64,000 bases of DNA. Origin: a bacterium (GTDB lineage: Bacteria > Bacillota > Bacilli > Lactobacillales > Streptococcaceae). Position numbers and translations under genes: made by a program. The stretch spans positions 248,001 through 312,000 of the forward strand of contig CAJNCF010000001.1 of assembly GCA_905221195.1 (NCBI GenBank), read 5' to 3'. The notes below the pieces were generated by a model, which was given only the letters and a program-made list of their open reading frames with translations, searched no databases and had not been told where the DNA came from. The stretch's first letter is position 1. Every line of letters begins with the position of its first letter. Below are positions 58,322-64,000 of the stretch, piece by piece.

Positions 58322-58758
58322 CACCGCAAGAAATGTGGAATGCCTACAAGCAAATCAATCCCTCAATTGGAGATGAGATAGATGCCTGGGCTTTTGGAGT
58401 AGATGCTGATCTCTTGGCAGATTTGGTTTTAAGAGGAGAAAAGACAGCAACCGCCTCAGCCTATGACCTTTACGCACTAGAAGCCGAACCCCTTCCACAA
58501 GAAGGGACCTTCGATGTCATTTTAGATAGTCAAAATCAGGCTGTCTGCATTGTCGAAATTACAAAGGTTTCTGTTCAGCCCTTTCATCAAGTTTCTGCTG
58601 ACCATGCCTTTAAGGAAGGTGAGGGGGACAAATCTTTAGCCTATTGGCGTCAGGTTCATGAGGACTTTTTCACCGAGTGGATGAGGGAGGCTGGACTGAA
58701 TTTTACACCTGACAGCAAGGTTGTTTTAGAAGAATTTCGCAAGGTCTACCCACTTTAG
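58318..58758 (+). CDS. ASCH domain protein
   Basis: The 146-residue protein has the ASCH features RGEKTATAS (39-47), VCIVEITKV, and the late FKEGEGDKSLAYWRQVHEDFF. ASCH proteins are PUA-like; some (YqfB) hydrolyse N4-acetylcytidine and others bind RNA. The 4-bp overlap (ATGA) with the TIM-barrel gene makes it the last gene of the run. No terminator hairpin was clear before pepN. Confidence 0.87.
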   Translation: MTPQEMWNAYKQINPSIGDEIDAWAFGVDADLLADLVLRGEKTATASAYDLYALEAEPLPQEGTFDVILDSQNQAVCIVEITKVSVQPFHQVSADHAFKEGEGDKSLAYWRQVHEDFFTEWMREAGLNFTPDSKVVLEEFRKVYPL

Positions 58759-58818
58759 ACTGCAGAAGGAAGAAAGTTTTGGAAATTACCGTCCAATCCT
58801 TTTTTCTTAGGCAAAACA

Positions 58819-58827
58819 TGATATAAT
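58819..58827 (+). promoter_or_regulatory. extended -10 promoter of pepN
   Basis: TGATATAAT is an extended -10 (TATAAT at 58822-58827), about 50 bases before the pepN start. Confidence 0.6.
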
Positions 58828-58878
58828 AAGTTTGTTTGAAGAAGAGCTCTAGCTCTTAAACTTAGATAGGAGAAAACT

Positions 58879-61425
58879 ATGCAAGCAGTTGAACATTTTA
58901 TTAAGCAATTTGTTCCTGAACATTATGATTTATTTTTAGACTTGAGTCGTGAGACCAAGACGTTTTCTGGGAAGGTGACCATTACTGGTCAAGCACAGAG
59001 TGACCGTATTTCCCTTCATCAAAAAGATTTGGAAATTGCTTCTGTAGAAGTTGCAGGTCAAGCTCGTCCATTTACAGTTGACCATGACAATGAAGCCCTT
59101 CATATCGAATTGGCTGAGGCTGGTCAAGTTGAAGTGGTTCTTGCCTTTTCTGGTAAAATCACGGATAACATGACAGGGATTTATCCTTCATACTACACAG
59201 TTGATGGTGTCAAGAAGGAAGTCTTGTCAACACAGTTTGAGAGTCATTTTGCGCGCGAAGCCTTCCCATGTGTGGATGAGCCTGAAGCCAAAGCGACTTT
59301 TGACCTCTCTCTACGTTTTGACCAAGCAGAAGGTGAATTGGCCTTGTCTAACATGCCAGAAATCGATGTTGAAAACCGCAAGGAAACAGGTATCTGGAAG
59401 TTTGAGACAACACCTCGCATGTCTTCTTACTTGTTGGCCTTTGTTGCGGGTGATTTACAAGGAGTAACGGCTAAAACTAAAAACGGTACCCTCGTAGGTG
59501 TCTACTCAACCAAAGCCCACCCACTATCTAATCTTGATTTCTCACTGGACATCGCCGTTCGTTCAATCGAGTTTTACGAAGATTACTACGGAGTCAAGTA
59601 CCCAATCCCTCAATCTCTCCATATCGCCCTTCCTGACTTTTCATCAGGTGCTATGGAAAACTGGGGTCTTGTGACCTACCGTGAAGTTTACTTGGTTGTC
59701 GATGAGAATTCTACATTTGCCAGTCGTCAACAAGTTGCCCTTGTAGTGGCACATGAGTTGGCTCACCAATGGTTTGGTAACCTCGTTACTATGAAATGGT
59801 GGGATGACCTTTGGCTCAATGAAAGTTTTGCCAACATGATGGAATATGTCTGTGTGGATGCCATCGAGCCAAGCTGGAATATCTTTGAAGATTTTCAAAC
59901 AGGTGGTGTTCCGTCTGCCTTGAAACGTGATGCGACTGATGGTGTTCAATCTGTTCACGTCGAAGTTAAACATCCAGATGAAATCAACACGCTCTTTGAT
60001 GGTGCTATCGTCTATGCCAAAGGAAGCCGTCTTATGCACATGCTTCGTCGTTGGTTAGGAGATGCTGATTTCGCTAAAGGTTTGCATGCCTACTTTGAAA
60101 AACACCAATACAGCAATACCATCGGTCGTGACCTTTGGGATGCTCTAGGTCAAGCATCAGGTCGTGATGTTGCAGCCTTCATGGATTCTTGGTTGGAACA
60201 GCCTGGTTACCCAGTTCTTACTGTCAAAGTTGAAAATGATGTTTTGAAGATTTCACAAAAACAATTCTTTATCGGTGAGCACGAAGACAAGAACCGTCTC
60301 TGGGTTGTGCCACTCAATAGTAACTGGAAAGGTTTGCCAGATACACTTGAAACTGAAAGTATTGAAATCCCTGGCTACGCAGCTCTTCTTGCAGAAAACA
60401 AAGGAGCTCTTCGTCTCAACACTGAAAATACAGCCCACTACATTACAGACTATCAAGGAGACTTGCTAGATGCAGTTCTTGCTGACCTAGTTGAGCTTGA
60501 TAACACAAGCAAATTGCAAATCGTCCAAGAACGTCGCTTGCTTGCTGAGGCGGGTCACATTTCTTATGCTGAATTGCTCCCAGTCCTTGATAAACTTGCT
60601 AAGGAAGAGTCTTACCTTGTGGTTTCAGCTGTTTCTCAAGTGATTTCGGCCCTTGAGCGCTTTATCGACGAAGGAACAGAAGCTGAAACAGCCTTCAAAG
60701 CATTGGTTGCTAAATTGGCTCGTCACAACTATGACCGTCTTGGTTTTGAAGCTAAAGATGGAGAATCAGATGAGGATGAATTGGTTCGTCAGTTGGCTGT
60801 TTCGATGATGATTCGCTCAAATGATGCAGAAGCTAGCCAAGTCGCTAGCCAAATCTTCGCAGCTCACAAGGAGAATCTTGCAGGACTTCCAGCAGCTATT
60901 CGTTCACAAGTTCTGATCAATGAGATGAAACATCATGAGACCAAAGACTTGTTAGCACTTTATCTTGATACTTATACGCACGCAACAGATGCTGTCTTTA
61001 AACGTCAGTTGGCAGCTGCTCTTGCCTATAGTAAAGATGTGGACAATATCCAAACCTTGATTGCTGCTTGGAAGGACAAATTTGTGGTCAAACCACAAGA
61101 CTTGTCTGCTTGGTATAATCATTTTCTATCTCATCAAGCAACTCAGGAAACAGCTTGGTCTTGGGCGCGTGAAAACTGGGCTTGGATTAAGGCAGCTCTT
61201 GGAGGAGATATGAGCTTTGATAGCTTTGTTATCCTTCCTGCTCACGTATTTAAAACAGAACAACGCTTGGCGGAATACAAGGAGTTCTTTGAACCACAAC
61301 TTTCTGATCTTGCTCTTAGCCGTAATATCGGCATGGGAATCAAGGAAATTGCAGCGCGTGTTGACTTGATTAACCGTGAAAAAGCTGAAGTGGAAGCAGT
61401 TGTTCTTCAATACGGAACTAACTAA
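58879..61425 (+). CDS. pepN: aminopeptidase N, M1 family
   Basis: PepN removes N-terminal residues from peptides in the cytoplasm, feeding amino-acid needs. The 848-residue metallopeptidase has the GAMENWG substrate-binding motif (about 257-263) and the zinc site HELAHQWFGN with the downstream Glu in LWLNESFANMMEY. There is no signal peptide. TAGGAG precedes the ATG. Codon use suggests strong expression. It is a single gene with promoter and terminator, next to ciaRH as in pneumococcus. Confidence 0.96.
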   Translation: MQAVEHFIKQFVPEHYDLFLDLSRETKTFSGKVTITGQAQSDRISLHQKDLEIASVEVAGQARPFTVDHDNEALHIELAEAGQVEVVLAFSGKITDNMTGIYPSYYTVDGVKKEVLSTQFESHFAREAFPCVDEPEAKATFDLSLRFDQAEGELALSNMPEIDVENRKETGIWKFETTPRMSSYLLAFVAGDLQGVTAKTKNGTLVGVYSTKAHPLSNLDFSLDIAVRSIEFYEDYYGVKYPIPQSLHIALPDFSSGAMENWGLVTYREVYLVVDENSTFASRQQVALVVAHELAHQWFGNLVTMKWWDDLWLNESFANMMEYVCVDAIEPSWNIFEDFQTGGVPSALKRDATDGVQSVHVEVKHPDEINTLFDGAIVYAKGSRLMHMLRRWLGDADFAKGLHAYFEKHQYSNTIGRDLWDALGQASGRDVAAFMDSWLEQPGYPVLTVKVENDVLKISQKQFFIGEHEDKNRLWVVPLNSNWKGLPDTLETESIEIPGYAALLAENKGALRLNTENTAHYITDYQGDLLDAVLADLVELDNTSKLQIVQERRLLAEAGHISYAELLPVLDKLAKEESYLVVSAVSQVISALERFIDEGTEAETAFKALVAKLARHNYDRLGFEAKDGESDEDELVRQLAVSMMIRSNDAEASQVASQIFAAHKENLAGLPAAIRSQVLINEMKHHETKDLLALYLDTYTHATDAVFKRQLAAALAYSKDVDNIQTLIAAWKDKFVVKPQDLSAWYNHFLSHQATQETAWSWARENWAWIKAALGGDMSFDSFVILPAHVFKTEQRLAEYKEFFEPQLSDLALSRNIGMGIKEIAARVDLINREKAEVEAVVLQYGTN

Positions 61426-61441
61426 TTAAGACTAAATGAAA

Positions 61442-61488
61442 GAAAACTCAGCTATCTCATGTAAAATGCAGAGAGTTGAGTTTTTTTT
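61442..61488 (+). terminator. intrinsic terminator of pepN, adjoining the ciaR promoter
   Basis: AAAACTCA (61443-61450) and TGAGTTTT (61477-61484) pair, with an inner TCTC/GAGA. The eight-T run reaches into the ciaR promoter. Confidence 0.7.
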
Positions 61489-61507
61489 AAGGCAAATTTG
61501 GTATAAT
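61486..61507 (+). promoter_or_regulatory. ciaRH promoter with partial CiaR repeat
   Basis: TGGTATAAT is an extended -10 (TATAAT at 61502-61507). TTTAAG (61486-61491), 5 bases, then TTTGGT (61497-61502) resembles the CiaR site TTTAAG-N5-TTTAAG, with a weak second half. Confidence 0.6.
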
Positions 61508-61531
61508 GGTTTTAATAAGGAGGAGTTTCTC

Positions 61532-62206
61532 ATGATAAAAATCTTATTAGTTGAGGATGACCTAGGCCTATCAAATTCAGTATTTGACTTTTTAGACGAT
61601 TTTGCGGATGTCATGCAGGTATTTGATGGAGAAGAAGGTCTCTACGAAGCTGAAAGTGGCGTCTATGACTTGATTTTGCTGGATTTGATGTTGCCAGAGA
61701 AAAATGGTTTCCAAGTCTTGAAAGAATTGCGTGAAAAGGGAATTACGACACCAGTTCTGATTATGACTGCCAAGGAAAGTTTGGATGACAAGGGACATGG
61801 ATTTGAATTGGGAGCAGATGATTACCTGACCAAGCCTTTCTACCTAGAAGAACTCAAAATGCGGATTCAAGCCCTTCTCAAACGTTCAGGTAAGTTTAAT
61901 GAAAACACCTTGACTTATGGAAATATTGTAGTTAATTTGTCAACAAATACCGTTAAGGTTGAAGATACTCCTGTCGAATTGCTGGGGAAAGAGTTTGATT
62001 TACTAGTTTATTTCCTTCAAAATCAAAATGTTATTTTGCCTAAGACTCAGATTTTTGATCGTCTATGGGGATTTGATAGTGATACAACGATTTCGGTTGT
62101 CGAAGTTTATGTTTCAAAAGTCCGTAAGAAATTAAAAGGAACCACTTTTGCAGAGAATTTGCAAACCTTGCGCAGTGTTGGGTATATTTTAAAAGATGTT
62201 CAGTAA
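61532..62206 (+). CDS. ciaR: response regulator CiaR
   Basis: CiaR is an OmpR/PhoB-type DNA-binding regulator controlling small RNAs, competence, autolysis and beta-lactam tolerance in pneumococcus. The 224-residue protein has a receiver domain with phosphoacceptor Asp51 in LILLDLMLP, the acidic pocket VEDD and Lys in the late receiver, and a C-terminal winged helix ([20 protein letters not shown]). I chose the ATG at 61532 with AAGGAGGAG upstream. It overlaps ciaH by 11 bp. Confidence 0.95.
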   Translation: MIKILLVEDDLGLSNSVFDFLDDFADVMQVFDGEEGLYEAESGVYDLILLDLMLPEKNGFQVLKELREKGITTPVLIMTAKESLDDKGHGFELGADDYLTKPFYLEELKMRIQALLKRSGKFNENTLTYGNIVVNLSTNTVKVEDTPVELLGKEFDLLVYFLQNQNVILPKTQIFDRLWGFDSDTTISVVEVYVSKVRKKLKGTTFAENLQTLRSVGYILKDVQ

Positions 62207-63530
62207 ACTAAAAAAAACATGGTATGCAGATGACTTTAGTTACTTTATCCGCAACTTTGGTGTCTTTACTCTGATTTTCTCTACCATGACTCTGATTATT
62301 TTGCAGGTCATGCACTCGAGTCTTTATACTTCGGTGGATGATACGCTCTATGGCTTAAGTAAGAATCCTCAGGCGGTTATTCAGCTTGCGGTAAATAGGG
62401 CAACAGAAGAGATTAAAGATTTAGAGAATGCCACTACAGATACTAGCAAGACTGAGATAAAACCCAATGTCAGTTCCAATACAGAAGTCATTCTCTTTGA
62501 TAAGAATTTTACCCAGCTTCTTTCTGGAAATCGATTTTTGGGCTTGGATAAGATTAAGTTAGAAAAAAAAGAACTAGGTCATATCTATCAGATTCAGGTT
62601 TTTAATAGCTATGGACAGGAAGAAATCTATCGCATGATTCTGATGGAAACTAATATCAGTTCGGTTTCAACCAATATCAAGTATGCGGCTGTCTTGATTA
62701 ATACTAGTCAGTTGGAGCAGGCCAGTCAAAAGCATGAGCAGTTGATTGTGGTCGTGATGGCTAGTTTCTGGATTTTGTCTTTGCTTGCCAGTCTCTATCT
62801 AGCTCGAGTCAGTGTTCGTCCTCTGCTTGAGAGCATGCAGAAGCAGCAGTCCTTTGTGGAAAATGCTAGTCATGAGTTACGAACTCCACTTGCAGTTCTG
62901 CAAAATCGTTTAGAGACCCTTTTCCGTAAGCCAGAAGCTACCATTATGGATGTGAGCGAAAGCATTGCATCGAGTTTGGAAGAAGTTCGAAATATGCGTT
63001 TTTTGACGACAAACTTGCTGAACTTAGCTCGACGCGATGATGGAATTAAGCCAGAACTTGCAGAAGTTCCAACTAGCTTTTTTAACACGACTTTCACAAA
63101 CTATGAGATGATTGCTTCGGAAAATGACCGTGTCTTCCGTTTTGAAAATCGGATTCATCGAACGATTGTCACAGATCAGCTTCTTTTGAAACAATTGATG
63201 ACTATCCTATTTGATAATGCCGTCAAGTATACTGAAGAGGATGGTGAAATTGATTTTATGATTTCAGCGACTGATCGTAATCTGTATTTGTTAGTTTCCG
63301 ACAATGGAGTCGGTATTTCAGCAGAAGATAAGAAGAAGATTTTTGACCGTTTTTATCGAGTGGATAAGGCTAGAACCCGTCAAAAAGGTGGTTTCGGTTT
63401 AGGATTATCCCTAGCCAAGCAAATTGTAGATGCCCTAAAAGGAACCATTACTGTTAAAGATAATAAACCAAAGGGAACAATCTTTGAAGTGAAGATTTCC
63501 ATTCACACACCATCTAAAAAGAAAAAATAA
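62196..63530 (+). CDS. ciaH: sensor histidine kinase CiaH
   Basis: CiaH is the membrane sensor partner of CiaR. The 444-residue protein has two membrane helices (about 20-40 and 183-203) around an extracytoplasmic domain of about 140 residues, a dimerisation domain with phosphoacceptor His226 in [11 protein letters not shown], and an ATPase domain with N-box DNAVKY, SDNGVGI, FDRFYR and GGFGLGLS. The coupling overlap with ciaR supports a two-component pair. Confidence 0.95.
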   Translation: MFSKLKKTWYADDFSYFIRNFGVFTLIFSTMTLIILQVMHSSLYTSVDDTLYGLSKNPQAVIQLAVNRATEEIKDLENATTDTSKTEIKPNVSSNTEVILFDKNFTQLLSGNRFLGLDKIKLEKKELGHIYQIQVFNSYGQEEIYRMILMETNISSVSTNIKYAAVLINTSQLEQASQKHEQLIVVVMASFWILSLLASLYLARVSVRPLLESMQKQQSFVENASHELRTPLAVLQNRLETLFRKPEATIMDVSESIASSLEEVRNMRFLTTNLLNLARRDDGIKPELAEVPTSFFNTTFTNYEMIASENDRVFRFENRIHRTIVTDQLLLKQLMTILFDNAVKYTEEDGEIDFMISATDRNLYLLVSDNGVGISAEDKKKIFDRFYRVDKARTRQKGGFGLGLSLAKQIVDALKGTITVKDNKPKGTIFEVKISIHTPSKKKK

Positions 63531-63559
63531 AAATATCGCTCCAGATGGGGCGATATTTT
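63529..63559. terminator. bidirectional terminator between ciaH and the DUF3270 gene
   Basis: AAATATCGCtCC and GGggCGATATTT pair with A/T flanks, serving both converging genes. Confidence 0.75.
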
Positions 63560-63563
63560 GGAT

Positions 63564-63851
63564 TTATCTTCTACGTTTTCGTTTGATAATAGAGCGTTGA
63601 ATTTTTAAAACAAGTAAACTGGATCCGATTGCTGCGGCAAAGGCAAGAGCAGTTGAGAATTTTAATGCTAAAAAGATAAAACTAAAGATAGCAATACAGA
63701 TACAAAAAATAGCTATATTAACAAAAAATAGGATTTCCTTGAGATTGGTATCAGATTGCGCTTCAGGTGTATAATCTTGATATCGAGGAACCTGCTGGTG
63801 CAATTCTTCTTGATAGCCTACCTCATAGGATTGTAATTTTCTTACGGGCAT
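63564..63851 (-). CDS. DUF3270 family small membrane protein
   Basis: The 95-residue protein has a polar N-terminal half (VRKLQSYEVGYQEELHQQVP) and two membrane helices (about 43-83) followed by a basic tail (KRKRRR). It matches the streptococcal DUF3270 family, of unknown function. I chose the ATG ending at 63851 with AAGGAGAG upstream; the ATG ending at 63872 is less likely. It converges with ciaH as in pneumococcus. Confidence 0.82.
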   Translation of the reverse strand: MPVRKLQSYEVGYQEELHQQVPRYQDYTPEAQSDTNLKEILFFVNIAIFCICIAIFSFIFLALKFSTALAFAAAIGSSLLVLKIQRSIIKRKRRR

Positions 63852-63972
63852 GTCTCTCTCCTTACAGTACATACCTATTTTATCATTTTTTCAGCAGAGA
63901 ATTATTACAGAAAGGTTACAAAAAGAATAAAGTCCCTTTTCATTTTCAAAGAATAGCTGATTTTCCAGAATT

Positions 63973-63989
63973 GTGGTATAATTTTTCTT
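63973..63989 (+). promoter_or_regulatory. promoter of an apparently leaderless gene
   Basis: TGGTATAAT (TATAAT at 63977-63982) is followed by 7 bases and then ATG at 63990, so the transcript would start at or near the start codon. Confidence 0.55.
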
Positions 63990-64000
63990 ATGGAAAAGAT
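63990..64000 (+). CDS. start of a further gene, cut by the window edge
   Basis: Only ATG GAA AAG and two bases are visible, so nothing can be said of the product. The call rests on the promoter placed as for the leaderless gene at 3049. Confidence 0.4.

Overview
The window is low-GC Gram-positive DNA of the Streptococcus mitis group (S. pneumoniae, S. mitis, S. pseudopneumoniae). The evidence is the chorismate gene order, the teichoic-acid cluster psr-licD-GT-GT-tarP-tarQ, ciaRH next to pepN, a competence sigma-X box, and several BOX repeats, which are typical of this group. Several proteins look slightly different from the pneumococcal sequences I remember, so S. mitis or S. pseudopneumoniae is as likely as S. 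pneumoniae. No tRNA, rRNA, CRISPR array, intact insertion sequence or prophage was seen.

Layout. 0-3 kb: the end of an ABC transporter operon, a small AT-rich membrane peptide and a gene-poor stretch. 3-13.4 kb: a compact plus-strand chorismate/Phe/Tyr operon (rRNA methyltransferase, aroD, aroE, aroB, aroC, tyrA, ylbF-like, aroA, aroK, pheA) that runs into the LCP gene psr. 13.5-19 kb: the teichoic-acid repeat-unit and polymerisation cluster. 19-29.6 kb: mecA, hom-thrB with a CodY-like box, msrAB, a heterodimeric ABC exporter, an MTA/SAH deaminase-like amidohydrolase, and rplJ-rplL with an L10 leader. 29.7-31.1 kb: gdhA on the minus strand, also with a CodY-like box. 31.3-38.1 kb: pyrDA, holA, sodA, yutD, rlmN, vanZ-like and ABC-F genes. 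38.1-40.9 kb: slrA, an XRE regulator with a membrane partner behind tandem palindromic operators, then about 800 bp of decayed coding sequence cut by a BOX element. 40.9-46.3 kb: rpsP-khpA, a likely accessory insert (EamA transporter and two alpha/beta hydrolases), then rimM-trmD and a stand-alone ATP-cone protein. 46.3-54.7 kb: ydbC with a competence box, bioY, gor, a MacAB-like exporter and metG. 54.8-58.8 kb: a PadR/membrane-protein pair followed by a tightly packed, poorly characterised run: DUF2829 (Tad2-family), SDR, NUDIX, a stand-alone PEP-synthase-like TIM barrel and an ASCH protein. 58.9-64 kb: pepN, ciaRH, a DUF3270 protein and the first bases of a further, apparently leaderless gene.

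How genes work together. The aro operon makes chorismate and channels it to prephenate products. hom-thrB drains aspartate semialdehyde to threonine, and both it and gdhA carry 14/15 matches to the CodY box, which fits nitrogen control. psr, licD, two glycosyltransferases, tarP and tarQ build and attach choline-bearing teichoic acid. rimM, trmD, rpsP, khpA, rlmN and rplJL belong to translation. msrAB, gor and sodA handle oxidative stress.

Best candidates for new biology: the 56.0-58.8 kb cluster with a chromosomal Tad2-family protein and a catalytically degenerate PEP-synthase-like domain; the perfect 9-12-9 direct repeat (LytTR style) in the gor/macA intergenic region; the self-contained XRE/membrane module; and the stand-alone ATP-cone protein. 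Locus correspondences to pneumococcal strains are from memory and were not checked by search.
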